Shown piece by piece: positions 1-12,297 of a DNA stretch of 64,000 nt. Each line of letters opens with the position of its first letter. The first letter of the stretch is position 1. A program made the position numbers and the translations under genes. Source of the stretch: Thuidium tamariscinum. Its lineage: Eukaryota > Streptophyta > Bryopsida > Hypnales > Thuidiaceae. The notes below the pieces were generated by a model. That model saw nothing but the letters and a program-made list of their open reading frames with translations. It did not search any database and was not told the origin of the DNA. Where the stretch lies: contig OX344751.2 in assembly GCA_947034885.2 (NCBI GenBank), forward strand, positions 9,920,001 through 9,984,000. Reading direction: 5' to 3'.

Positions 1-217
1 AGCATGGCTGGATGGCTAAGGTTTCAGCTCTTGATAGAGTCTCGTCTGCTTATCTAAAAATGGAAACATCGATTATCTGTAGGGAACTAGGGATTCGTTT
101 GGAAAATCATTTATTGCGGAGACTAAATTCCATCAAGTACTGCAAAGTTTACCTCGGTTAGGAATATCAAGTATCTTTTCTTATATATATATCTGTTTTT
201 CTTTTATGGTTTTTCAG

Positions 218-3122
218 GTTCTAACGTTCAAGGTATTCAGACAACTGCAACATTTGACCGCATGACTGATGAGTTTATCATCAACACTCCAAACGAGGGA
301 GCACTGAAATGGTGGATAGGTAATGCTGCCGTGCACGGGAAGTTCGCGTCAGTGTTTGCGAGACTTCTGCTTCCTTCGCCCGATTCTCACCTGGACACAG
401 ACATGGGCGTTCATGCATTCATTGTTCCCATTAGGAGTATGGAAGATCACTCTGTACTGCCTGGAATCGAGATACATGACTGCGGGTTCAAAATCGGGTT
501 GAATGGGGTTGATAACGGAGCCCTAAGATTCGACAATGTTCGTATTCCTAGAGACAACCTTTTGAATCGCTTTGGAGATGTATCTAGGGATGGAAAGTAC
601 ACTAGCATACTCCCAACAATCAACAAACGTTTCGCTGCAACACTGGGAGAGCTTGTTGGGGGGAGAGTGGGTTTGGCGCATGGTTCTGTTGGAGTGCTGA
701 AAGCTGCATCTACGATTGCTATCAGGTCTTCCTTCTTCTTGAATTTTTGTATAAGACTTGAAATGTCTCGTTCCATAATTGTTTTGGAAAACACGTCAAT
801 CTGACATCTTGGTTTTGCAAGATGTTGGACAACTGATACGTTGCCTTCTGATCATTTCTATTCTGTTGTTGCTGTCGATGGATCTAGGAAAAGAGCAAGC
901 ATTTTTTTTTGTATATTTTTTGAAGGATTATCGGCAATTTGGTGAAGGTCTGATAGTGAGCTATAATGAGGCTGCATAACAACTTAAGGGCTTTACTTTA
1001 CGTTTCTTCTGGTGCAGGTATTCTTTGATACGACAACAGTTTGGACCACCGAACAAAGCAGAAATCAGTATTCTGGACTATCAATCACAACAGCAAAAGC
1101 TCATGCCCATGCTTTCTTCAGTATATGCCTTCCATTTTGCCGCCGAGTATCTAGTAAGTTGTTTCTCTTTGTCTGAGTCGCTATCCTTTTTCTCAGACTT
1201 GCGGAATTGAATGTTTAGGCACACGTGAAAGGCGCTGTTGCAATGACGGAACACTGATTCTTTCAGTAATTGAGTGAAACTCACTCGGATTGCGAGGAGG
1301 AGTCTCATAGTTAGTTGAATTATATATCGTTCTAGCTCACTGAAAATGTTAAACTGTCTAGTAAATCGTCTTCTGGGTTCTCTTATTAGGAGACACCGCT
1401 CAGAGTTCGCTCTTCTTTGCTGTTAATTAGATCCTTTTTTCCGCATATTTGTTCATTTCCGAGGAATAACATGTAATTCCAACGTCTCATTTAGGTGGAT
1501 CGATATGTTGAGATGAAGAAAACACATGATGATGAGGTAGTTGCTGATGTCCATGCCTTATCCGCGGGGCTTAAAGCTTACATTACATCCTACACCGCAA
1601 AGGCATTAAATACCTGTCGAGAGTCCTGTGGTGGACATGGTTATGCAGCAGTAAATCGCTTTGGCGCGCTTAGGAACGATCACGATATTTTTCAGACATT
1701 CGAAGGGGATAATACAGTTCTTCTACAACAGGTATGCTCCAGTTGAAAGGCAGTATTACTGCGTAACAAAAATTATACTTAGTCTTCATCTATTTTGACC
1801 AATATCTTTTTTCTTACCTAAGTATAGTCATTTTTCAATGATTTTCTTGCCTTCAAGGATTGGATTAACTGTGGATTACCAATTATGCGCAGGTAGCTGG
1901 AGATCTACTAAAACAATACAAGAGGAAATTCGAGAGTGGGGCATTGAGTGTAACCTGGACATACTTGAGGGATTCCATGAGTACATACTTATCCCAAACA
2001 AATCCCGTGTCCACACACCGGGAAGGGTACGGTCACCTACGGGACCCTCGCTTTCAACTGGATGCTTTCCAGGTACCTTTCGATCTCCGGACCTCTCCAG
2101 TAACTTTGGTGGTTTCTCAATTTGCATGCTTATTCATATCTTGTCGAGTTCAAGGTCATCTATTTTTGCAGTCAACTTGATAGCATTGGATCATCGCTGA
2201 CGCCTGGCAGATCTATGAAAAGTGCGGATTAATTAATTTGCCGCTTAGACATCAGAACACGCTTTAATCTCTTTGCTGCCGGTTCCTCATGTGATCATAA
2301 TTCTTGTCTGTGTGCAGTATCGCACAGCAAGATTGCTACACACGGCAGCGCTGCGCCTGAGGAAGCATTCCAAACGTTTGGGCAGCTTTGGGGCTTGGAA
2401 CCGCTGCCTTAACCATTTGCTCACGCTGGCCGAGTCCCACATCGAGTCAGTCATACTAGCTAAATTCAGTGAGGCAGTGGAAAGGTGCTCCCTTGGCTTC
2501 CTATCATTCCGAAATTGCTCTTTTCGCTTGGCCCAGTGCCTTTTACTGTTGCTGCACTTCCGTGACATAAATGTTCTCTGCTTCACTAATGTCAAGTGGT
2601 GACTGATCCGATTTCCATTCTTGCTCTTAGGTGCGAGGACAGGCAGACCAGGAAAGTGCTGAACATGGTGCGTGACTTGTATGCTTTGGATCGAATCTGG
2701 AAGGACATTGGCACGTACCGCAATCAAGACTATATTGCGCCGAATAAGGCTAAGGTAAGTGTTTGGCAGTCTTTGAAAAAGCCTCGCTTTGGAAACTGTT
2801 TAAGCAGTATCAATTCCAGTGAGTGCTTTCGTGACTTTACAGTGTTTCACCTGTCTATGTTTTCCCACGCTTTGAACTGATCCTCTGTTTATGTGGGGCA
2901 TTTTGTCCTGCTATTCAGTTTCGATTCTTAATTACTTTTTGTCTTCCTTCCATTTTTCAGGCTATTCATCGACTGGTGGAGTATTTGAGCTTTGAACTGA
3001 AAGGGGAAGCGGGTTCTCTTGTTGACGGTTTTGGCATTCCCGACGCCCTTTTGCGCGCCCCCATCGGCCTTCAGTCGGGCCAGTACTCTGAGTATACACA
3101 ATACGTGGGATTTGAATCCTAG
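218..3122 (+). CDS. ACX3: Peroxisomal acyl-CoA oxidase, ACX3-like (3' part; 5' end outside window)
   Basis: Acyl-CoA oxidases catalyse the first, FAD-dependent, H2O2-producing step of peroxisomal fatty-acid beta-oxidation; plant ACX3 prefers medium-chain substrates (family knowledge). Seven exons join in frame with GT-AG introns: 218-725, 1018-1153, 1495-1731, 1893-2072, 2318-2484, 2631-2754 and 2961-3122 (TAG stop). About 503 residues are present. Plant ACX3 is roughly 675, so the N-terminus lies upstream; 1-217 is intron. Seen: [15 protein letters not shown] at the start of the first exon, [13 protein letters not shown] and [11 protein letters not shown] in the third (the Glu is the family's catalytic base), and [15 protein letters not shown] in the sixth. 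The protein ends YTQYVGFES with no PTS1 tripeptide, which fits ACX3, where an N-terminal PTS2 does the targeting. All visible exons are intact. It converges on P450-1, 880 bp away, and its 3' UTR supplied the left edge of the duplicated unit. Confidence 0.95.
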
Positions 3123-4002
3123 GCCAACTCTTATTCCGAATTTAGGTGTTACACAATGTACAAGCATAAAAATTGCTCTTATTCTTGACCACAGGGGCAC
3201 GTCATGGAGTTGATGCTTTACAACGAAGGTGTTATTGCTCTGAAAGATGGCTACTTGCCTAGCCGTGATCTTTACCGCAGTTTGTTCAGTATCCCCCTTC
3301 TTGAACTAATAAGTTTTGAGGAGGAACAGGGGCACAACCGTTCCTCTTGAATTACTGGGTAGACGGATGTTAGGCACGATAGATTCTCCCCGATGTGGAT
3401 CCCTCACTTTACTTAAGCAAATTCGTAAGCTAGTGATGTCAGTGCTGTAAAGGATGTTTTGTACTGCAAGCCATGTCTTTAGGAAACTACAGATATTCAT
3501 CTGAGGTGTTTAGCAACAGAATACTATCAATTGAATCAGACTCAGGACTGATTTTCACTCTGAACTCTCGTCTCTGTAATTGCACATTCCTTGTGTTGTT
3601 TACACATCTGATTCGACAACATGGGTGTAGTGTGCTTGAAGTGAATCTACAATTTTGAAAAGTTTGCAAAAGTCTTGTGGAGGTCGATTAGAGAGGACCC
3701 AAATTTTTCAAAGAACCGAAATTTCGTTCAAATGGCAGTACTGCACAAACTGGGCACTTCGACGTTAACTTTAGACTGTGCAGTGTAAAATTACATGTGG
3801 TTGCCTTAAGAGAGCCAACCTCATACTTCGAAAAACGTGACCAATCACAAAGTAGAAACATTATGTCCAGATGGATTGTCAAATCCAGTAATTACAAACG
3901 CCAAGACTCTATCGAGTCAAATTGTCTGGACGACTTCGATGAACAGACTCTTCATCATATACGACAATCAATGAATCCAACTGCCTGGAGTTCCTCTATC
4001 AC
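3123..4002. other. Convergent intergenic spacer with ACX3 and P450-1 3' UTRs; left edge of unit 1
   Basis: No gene is visible here. The sequence must hold both 3' UTRs, since the two stop codons face each other. From about 3148 it is clearly similar to 25040-25880, for example the shared block CTTGACCACAGGGGCACGTC at 3184 and 25076. From about 3415 it is also similar to 41150-41687. It is therefore the template, or a copy, of the duplicated P450 3' flank. Confidence 0.7.
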
Positions 4003-7000
4003 TTACAAGGCCAAAGCATTCTCCCTCTTGCGAATTTTCAATCGCAGATTGTTTGCAAAAGACGGCATGGGATTGTTCCTGACGGCCTCCTCGGGATCTT
4101 CCATCTCCCACTCAAAGCTCAACACCAGGTAGTGCAGGTACACCAAGATCTCCGTGCGGGCGAATTCGTTTCCCAAACACATGTGCGATCCTCCGCCAAA
4201 AGCAACGTACGTGTAGGGAGCAGGACCGGAGCCTTCAAATCGAGATGGGTCGAACTTTTCAGGGTTGGGGAAAAACTCGGGGGAACGGTGGGAGCGGCCG
4301 GCACTCCACATGAGCTGCAAAAGAGTGCAAAAACAACGTGAAAGAAATTTCTTCCACAACATTGATTGAATCAAATCTGGGTACTGCAGGACCCTGGACA
4401 AACTTCCATTCACAAAATATCAGCTAAACCCTAGACCTGGAACCCTAGAATGGTTTAGGGTTTAGGGGTTTTACTAAAAAGTCGAGAGAAATTCTACATG
4501 GAAGAGTGAACCATTTGCAAGATGAGAATCGGAATGGTTGGCAGGCCAAAAGTTAGGAAGACTAAGGTAGGTACACCCAAAAGCGCCACTTATTCATATT
4601 GAGCCTAGTTCCTGCTATTAATTAGTTCAAATTTTTATGTAGTCTTGTTGGCAAGTGAAAGCATGTTCCAACGCACCAAAGAATGTAGGATTTGGATACC
4701 ATATGCAAAAGTTATTAACAGTCAAAGTCTGTTTTTGAAAGCGCCATCTACAGTCTGTGAACATGATTGATTTCGGAAATGTATGTGCACTGTAGATGGC
4801 GCTTTTAGGAACAGGGCACTTTTGGGTGTACCTACCTTACAGCTTGTGAAAAGTGGAGGAGAATTTTTCTTCCTAAACACTGGGTATGAACTTTTTGGAT
4901 TCCTTTTAGCTTGACAAGAAGGCAAAGCTATGTCTATGATGTAGTTTCTACCCTACCCACATAGAAGTGCAATTGTTATCAAACTCAATGAAAGGCAATT
5001 CCGACATCTCAAAAACTCAATTCAAACACAAGTTTTTTTCAATTCCAACATGCCATGGACATTTACTCTAATTTGGATTCATCAATAAGCATGGGAAGTT
5101 TCTCATAGAATGATGACTTGTGCAACATAGTGAAGTAAACTCACCAACCATCCTTTTGGAATGGTGTGGCCTTCAAATTCAAAGTCTTGGATCGCTCTCC
5201 GAAAAGCTAATGGTGCAGGAGGCTGCAACCGCATGGTTTCTTGGCACACATGCCATGTGTATTTCATTTTGCGTGTGTCCTCCCAAGTCAAAGGTGCTCC
5301 TACCTTCTCCTTTGCAATCTCTTCTTGCTCTAATATACACACAAAAAAAGACTCTCTTTATTAGATTCTAAATGCTTCAGAGACAATCATATTATAAGGT
5401 GGTCAAATAGTTTGAATATAAAACAAGTTTGTTATAGACAATGATAGTGCAGCAAGTATGATGAATATTTAAGAAATCTAATTGAAGACATGGTGTGATT
5501 GTAATGGTTTGAGCATAATCAGAGACACCCCTACATGTCAAATAATGATTGGAGTGAGTGAGTAGCAATTGGAACAAGCAGACTCTATAAACAAATTTCA
5601 ATGCCACTTGAAGTTTTTTTGATTTCAAGTTTTGAAATCATTGCCAACCGTGTGGGAAAGTGTCACCAACTTCATTCATTGCCCAAGTAAAAGCTCAACA
5701 ATGTTAAGTATGGAGAACATTGAATATAAATAACTTTCTAGTCAATCATTTTTTAGTACTAAATAATTGACAAAAACTACAAAATAAATGAGTCTCAATG
5801 TTCTAAGCTAAGGTTGATAGGGTGCACCTTGAATGACTTCCTTCAAGCATTGAGGATTGATGAAAAGATACTTGAACACATGCGCTAGAGCTGTACTGCT
5901 GGTGTCGTGGCCTCCAAACAACATGAGTATAATGTTGTCTTTGATTTCATCCTCAGTCATGAAGCTTCCATTCTCATATGGGGTGGTTAGCAACACGGAT
6001 AGCAAGTCTTGGTGGGCAAAGGCTTTGCCGTCCTTCAAATCCTGAGTATATTTTAAGAATCAAGAATCAAACCATGAAAAATTAATTAGAAATGCATAAG
6101 AAATTCTCTTGTTTTTTTAGGACTTGAGACACATGCATCTTGGAAGACTCTCCCTCCATTGATTATCATTTGTTTTAATGTTTCTTTAGTTAATTGAAAT
6201 ATGAATTCAAATAGAAACTTCATTTTCATTGTTTCCCTTGAATGTGACAAAGTTCATATTCTCAACTAAATATGCAAAATATCAAAGTATGGATATGGAT
6301 GTTGCAAATTAAAATTTCAAAGACACCTTTCCAATATAGAAACAACACTAGAATAATTATATTTTAATGTTAAGGTTCATCATCTAATTGAAGTGAAATT
6401 GAAATGTTCAACCAATAATTAAGCTATACATATTCATTGTAGGCCTACAATCCTAGTGCATTTCTACCTACAATAGTCCAACATTTCAAGGGCTTAAATA
6501 CAAGTTAAATATTGGTGGAAGAACATAGTTGGATTAAGCATAATTAAATGGATATGCCTGTATTGGTGGGGAGGTATAAAACTTGAGTTGTATAGTAGAA
6601 GAGAAAATTGTTGTATACCTGTCGCCTACGTTGTATGAGGGGGTGGAGGACACATAACATGCTTTCACGCCCAAGCCGTGCTTTGTGGTACAGTGTTCCA
6701 GGGAAATCAATAGGCATTTGCATTATCCCTCCAAGAAAGTGCTCCACATCTACCTCCAATTGAAGAAACTGTGGGTTCTCTGGCTTAAGACTTACAAATA
6801 AGTCTGCGGCCATTGCAAATGTGAACTTCTTCACGACTAGTGCTGCGACAATTTGATCCTTTCCATCCCAATACTCTGTAAATTGGGCCCTTGCCACTGC
6901 ATCCATTCGGGGTACAAACTTTTGGAGGCCATCGGGACCAAAAAATGAGGCGAAGAGGCGACGCACCCGCCTATTAACATCAATAAGGTTAGGGTGGGTG

Positions 7001-10000
7001 CAAGACATAGTCTACTAGTTTTTAGAACAAGATTTTAGGACTACCTCTTTAGATGTTGATGAAAACTTCAATTTTCAAGTAAGTTTTTATCAATTTCTAG
7101 TATAGAACCATAAGAATAATTTTTTTTCATTCTAGAAATTATGTTGAAATGTAAATAAAAGTGTGAAATTTTAGTTTTCTATAATAGTTTGACTTGAAGA
7201 TTTAAAGTTTTGAAACTAATCTCAACTGATGGCAATATTCTATATGCTATTTCCACATTGTTTAGTTTAAAGTGCAAAAGTGACACGTAGGACAAATATA
7301 CATTCAAATTTGCTCAATCTAAAATATTAAAGAGCCATCTCAAATAGGTATGGATTTGAGAATGTATAGTCTAAATTATAAAAGTGCCATCTTAGATAGC
7401 TATAGATTCATGACTGTGTAGTCTAGATCGTAAATGTGCCAAAGTTTGGGGAATGGCACCATTTTTACAAAGTTCTCCATTTTAATACTTAAATCAAATC
7501 ATGGCAAAACTTTGATGCAAAACAATTGTAGGTTGATCTATTCAATTTGAAGTTTAGATTTTAGTTACAAGTGAGGATTCATCAATTCCAACATGTTTGC
7601 ACTTGTTGTTATTTTCAAAGTGAATCTTGTCACCAAATGTATCTAAATTCATTTCTAAAACTCTCACAAACACCAATCTAGTATATACCTTAAATAAAAT
7701 CAATATGTATGGTAGCCAAGTAAATATGGTGCTAAATAAAAGACATGAAGTGGAGGTGAAGTGGAGACTTAGCAAGCGGTTTTCACAACATTATATGAAT
7801 GGAACATGAATGAATGAACTGACTTGTGTTCGTCGCCACTTTTTACTATCACGCTTTTCTTGCCAAGCAACTTTAGCAAAAACGAGGGCCAAGAATTGTT
7901 GACCATCTTGTTATCTTTAGTAAACAAGAATTTGTTGCCTTCGGGAGCTGGCAAGGATACAACTGGGTTGAAAAAAATATTTGTTTTGAACACCTGCAAA
8001 TGAATGACAATCATACAATGAGATTCCACTAATTGTATAAAATTCTTGTAACAATAAAATGATGCGTATATTGTCGCATGTCAAAGTGCCCAAAGTCCCA
8101 ATTTACAATGTTGAACTATACACAATGCTTAAAAAAACAACCAATATAAATTTAGGTTTTAGAGCACCTAACTTCATATATTGCAAAGCCATGAATATTT
8201 GACAATATAATAAAGTTGACTACTCCTAATTATTTTATTTGAATTCAAGACCCTCACCCTAGTACCATTGCAATTGTAATCATTTTTATTAATATGACAT
8301 ATTTCAAGGTCTCAAAATAGAGTAAAGAAATTGAGTTGTACATGTTAAATCCAACTAAATATGATCCCTACAAACAAGCAAACTTTAAAGAAGGGTATTT
8401 GCAAGAATCACTTGTTTTATTTTTTGTCCCCTTAGCATTTGATAAGTGATTTTTTTCTCATGGCTTTTACATCATATGGTAGTTTTATATGAAATTTGAA
8501 ATTGAATTATGGGTCGTTGCAAGAAACATTTACTGATTTTGGTTCAAAATGGCCTATTTCCATGAATTCTGTGAATTTTGGAATAAATTTCTTAAAATAA
8601 AATAAAATATGGATAACTTGAAGAGCAATGATAATATTATGTCTCTTAAAATTCAGACCTAAGAAAATTTACTTCTAAAAGTTATGCACAAAAAAAGGAC
8701 AATGGAAAATACAATGAAAATAGACACTTCTTTCTTTGATTTTTTAAAAATAGTAAAAAATTAAAGAAAAATAAAGAATATAAATCATTTTTTCTAACCT
8801 TAAGATACTTCTTTTCCAATAAATTTCATCTTCAAGGGAAATATTTTGTGTTTTGTACAAGTGTACCTTGGTAGTGCACTTTGAGCACATGTGGAAGTTG
8901 GACAGTTTAACATTTTCAAGAAATATTTGTAGGGCTTGTGTAACTACACCAGAGGTCCTTGCATGCCAATTTTCAGCTCAAAATTTGCATTTTTGGGTCA
9001 AAAATAGGACTAAACCCCCCCAAAATGGCCAAGGTAGACACCCAATCGAGGGCAATTTAAAAATAGTAAAATAATTGAAAAAAATTTGAAAAAATTACAA
9101 AAAATGTAAAACTTTTTTTTGCACCTTCATTCCAAATTTCAAGTTAAACAAAGAAAAGATAAAAAAATTATGAGCAAAAAACTACCTGGTAAAGGTCAAG
9201 GGGACAAAAAATAGGACAAGTGTTTTTTGCAATCACCTTTATATAAAATTAATAGGTTTAGACATTGAATTTTTTTTTACATTCATGTGAAATTATCTTC
9301 TTATTTTTAAACAATCCCATATGAATGTCTAACTAGGCCATTTAGAAGGTTTTACATAAGCTTATGAAGAGATTTTCTAAAAAATGAAATTCTCTTACCT
9401 TCCAAGGTCATAACAAGAAACACTTATCGATTTTGGTTCAAAGTCGCCTTAGTATTGGAGTACTATGACTTTTGAAATAATTTATTTTTCAATAAAATAA
9501 AATATGGATAATTTGTGAAGCATTAAAAAAACTAAAGTGTGTAAAAATTCAAGTTTAAAAAAATTTATCTCTAAAATTTATGCACACTCAAAAAGTGATG
9601 GAAAAGATGAAAATAGATAGTTTAATATTTGATTTTTTTTTTAAAGTAAAAAAATTCAAAAAATTCTCTAAAAAAGAGACATTTTTTTTGACATAAAGAT
9701 TCTCCTATCAAATCATTTTCATCCTTGGCAAAAATAGATTGTGTTCTCTACACCTACGCAAAGGTACTCACTTTGAACAGATGTGGAAGTTGAAAAATTT
9801 AATGTTTTTACAAAATCTCTTTGTAAGCTTATGTAACTTTAATAAAAGTCTTTGCATGCCAATTTTTAGCTTAAAATTTGCATTTTTGAGTCAAGAATAG
9901 GACTAAGCCCCCCCCCAATGGCCAAAGTAGACTTCCAATTGGGGGCTATTTAAAAATAATAAAATAATTTTAAAATTTTCTTAAAATTTTCAATAAATTA

Positions 10001-10509
10001 CATAGTGTCTAGACCTATTATGTGTACCTTAATTTCAAGTTTCATGTAAAATGAACTAATAATGCAAAAGTTATGAGTAAAAAACCACCTATCAAAGGCC
10101 AAGGGGATAAGAAATAGGACAAGTGTTTCTTGCCTACATGTGCTCAAAGTACACTACTTTAAAATCTTTGCACATTGAGCATTGACTGAAGAGAATACAA
10201 TTTTATTTTTACAAGGATGAAAATTGTTGAAAAAGAATATCTTTAAGTTGAAAAAAATGACACATTTTTATTTTATTTTTTAAATTTTATTTACTATTTT
10301 GAATATTTTCTAAAAAACCAAATATCAAAGTCTATTTTTTGATATACTTTTTGTGTGTATAAATTTCAAAGATAAATTTAGGTTCTAAATTAATAGATCT
10401 AAGTTTACATATCTTAATTTCTAGGAATATAATCTTTCATGATTGTTGTGCAAATTTTCCATATTTTATCTTGTGTAAATGAAATTTATTCCAAAAGTCA
10501 TTGTACTCA

Positions 10510-10574
<65 letters not shown>

Positions 10575-11376
10575 TTTTCAAACCAAAAATAGAAAGTATT
10601 TCTTGCAATGATCTACAAATTAATTTGAACTTAGTGACATTCATATACAACATTCAATTTCTATACAAAGTTGCAAAGAAAAGACAAACCCTAGAAAGTT
10701 TTGGCATGGTCCAAAGACTAGTTAGCATGAATGAAGAGTTTGTTTTGGATTAATTGTACCAAAGGAAACCTTCTACGTCTATTCAACATACACAACACAT
10801 TTAGTTCAAGAAGTCATGATAGCTGGTTATATATCATACACACATTCATACTATACAAAGTCTTAATATCTATCAATCATAATTCATTGTTGGAGTTTGT
10901 GTCTCTCTCTACACATAAATTTGTAAAAAATAGTCAATGAATTTTCAGGACACCATAAGTAAAAAACCCACCATTCAATTATAGAAAAACATGCCTGTAG
11001 AGTGTAGACCAAGCTTCTAAGACCCAAACTTGTGCCGGTGTCAATTTGACACAAACTCCCAAGCAAGCAACTAAGACCCCATTCAAATACATGTTGGTTG
11101 AAAGTGTACCTTGCCAAACTTGGCCACTCGTGTGTTGTAGAATTCCGGGAGGCGGTTGTTGTTATTAGCGGTCATGTAAGCGTAAGTTTCCCCCAGCAGC
11201 GGCCATCCTGTGCTTCCCGGCGGCACCGGCGGCCTCCCTTGGCGTCTTCTTGCAGCTGCACCGCCGCTAGTCCTCCAAAACACCAAGCCTGCTAGAAGTG
11301 CCAACGCCGCCGCAACCACGGCAAACCCTCCTTGGAAACGCCCATCCTGCGTCCATTGCTCCAGAACTCCTCCCAT
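4003..11376 (-). CDS. Cytochrome P450, CYP85 clan, CYP716-like (P450-1)
   Basis: Likely an ER-anchored haem monooxygenase of specialised terpenoid or triterpenoid metabolism; the substrate cannot be read from the sequence. Exons in gene order: 11110-11376, 7824-7993, 6619-6970, 5828-6041, 5145-5329, 4003-4314. They total 1500 bp (499 aa), with intron phases 0,2,0,1,0. Residues about 17-35 form a hydrophobic membrane anchor, followed by the hinge PPVPPGSTGWPLLGE. Also visible: the I-helix GGHDTSS, the K-helix ETMR, the PERF-type FDPSRF, and the haem loop FGGGSHMCLG with the Cys ligand. GPAPYTYVAFGGG and NEFARTEILVYLHYLV resemble CYP716 proteins. The MGG start is chosen because all three paralogues share it; an in-frame ATG 32 codons upstream is not conserved. 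Intron 1 (3.1 kb) and intron 5 are enlarged by transposons. Family placement could shift to a neighbour such as CYP725, CYP728 or a bryophyte-specific family. Confidence 0.93.
4563..4839. mobile_element. MITE with TA target duplication in intron 5 of P450-1
   Basis: The ends are inverted repeats, AGGTAGGTACACCCAAAAG at the left and its complement at the right, flanked by TA on both sides. A second, inner inverted repeat (GCGCCATCTACAGT at 4741 and its complement near 4790-4802) folds the middle. The paralogous introns of P450-2 and P450-3 lack it; P450-3 reads GAGACTAAAGGCTCAAG across the empty TA. Intron 5 is 830 bp here against 551 bp in P450-2, and the 279-bp difference equals this element plus TA. 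TA targeting suggests a Tc1/mariner-type (Stowaway-like) origin, which is inference. Confidence 0.85.
8393..10614. mobile_element. Family A composite TIR element in intron 1 of P450-1
   Basis: The insert starts GGGTATTTGCAAGAATCACT and ends AGTATTTCTTGCAATGATCT, which are family A termini. Internal copies of the same ends (near 9200-9235, 9410 and 10110-10135) show that it is composite or rearranged. The flanks are AGAA (8389-8392) and ACAA (10615-10618). The P450-3 intron, which lacks it, reads TTGAAACAATTCAGG at the same point. No transposase reading frame is visible. P450-2 intron 1 keeps only its right end (about 30590-30685). Confidence 0.7.
10512..10573. repeat. (AT)n microsatellite
   Basis: About 60 bp of uninterrupted AT dinucleotide lies inside the composite family A element in P450-1 intron 1. 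The matching stretch of P450-2 (near 30625) has no such expansion, so it arose in this copy. Confidence 0.95.
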
Positions 11377-12297
11377 CGATCTGGAGAGAACGGACTTCCC
11401 CTCCCTGTCTGTCTCTCTGTCTGCGTAGGAAGGTCGAAGATCGACGTGAAACTCCGGCTCAGAGATCGACAAACGACTGCATGAATTGAAGGAAGCGCTT
11501 AAATCTGTTCCATATCTGTTGGAATCAAAGCTTTAAATTGAAAATTTCCATGCCGCCCACGATCTTGACGTACTGTCAGTACGTCATGATCGTGCGGCAT
11601 GGATATTTTTCAGTTTAAAACTTTGAATTCTGGCTTTCTGTTTGTCTCTGCAGTTCTTTTGCATTAGTTTATTTGGATTCGATGATTTGGACGTACTATG
11701 TGGCCTAGCTAGCTCGATCTATAGTGGCAATTATAGTTGGGTAATCACTGTAACCTAGAATTGGAGCTGAAGTTTGCGTAGAGAACTGTGAAACGTTTTT
11801 GTAAAATGGTTACGTGAAAGCCTGTGTGTGGCACCATCCATCTCTGTTGAAATGATGAGACAAGTACGTTGACGGACATGCAGTTAACGTAAGCTTTCAA
11901 TATTCACCAGTGCTTGGGGTGCCTTAGCTTTGGCATTCATGATTTCATGCTAGATCGACTGCAAGTAGTACATAATTTGAATCATTGGCTGCGGAAATCC
12001 TTGCAGCCTGTAGGCTCATTGATACATCTACCTTCATGATCGATCGAGTGAGCAAGTCAAAAGGGACTTGGCCACCGTCCCTAGCTAGTCACTGGCTTTT
12101 CATTTCCACACCTTCATGAGTGTGTCAAGTTGGAGAAACACACCAACTCTTCTGTGGGGTCGGCGTGAGTTCATTAAAGGCATTTTCGTACTCAATCCCA
12201 TTCAGAGATGTCTACAAGTAGCTCATCAAGCTACTCAATAGAAGTGTCTCTAGATTCTGCTTTACTCAATAGAAGTCTCTCTAGATTCTGCTTTACT
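11377..12297. promoter_or_regulatory. 5' UTR and promoter region of P450-1
   Basis: No gene is seen. The region aligns with 31641-34213 and 47112-47912, upstream of the other two P450s. Shared blocks include GTGTGTGGCACCA, GACGGACATGCAGTTAACGT (also in P450-2), GAATCATTGGCT and GCTTTTCATTTCCAC. Conservation over about 900 bp suggests that the whole promoter was duplicated with the gene. I could not pick a convincing TATA box. The 12240-12296 end holds two copies of a 33-bp block containing TCTAGATTCTGCTTTACT. Confidence 0.6.
11527..11624. repeat. 98-bp near-perfect palindrome in the P450-1 promoter
   Basis: Two arms of about 48 bp meet near 11575 with almost no loop. The left arm contains CCATGCCGCCCACGATC and TTGACGTACTG; the right arm holds the complement. 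The arms differ by a 2-bp gap and a few substitutions. P450-2 and P450-3 have only the right-arm sequence (P450-2: TTTTCAATTTAAAACTTT near 31790), so the left arm looks like a local inverted duplication. It lies about 150 bp upstream of the ATG and places two TGACGT/ACGTCA motifs (a bZIP-type core) back to back. Confidence 0.9.

Noticed and set aside
3019..3213. Plus-strand frames within the last ACX3 exon and 3' UTR
   Set aside because: They are out of frame with the ACX3 exon, which is well supported, and have no independent homology.
10512..10573. (AT)n tract as a regulatory or replication element
   Set aside because: A simple microsatellite inside a transposon in an intron. Nothing supports a function.
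11377..11472. In-frame N-terminal extension of P450-1 (32 codons upstream of MGG)
   Set aside because: The extension is polar and not shared with P450-2. MGG is the common start in all three paralogues and is directly followed by a membrane anchor.
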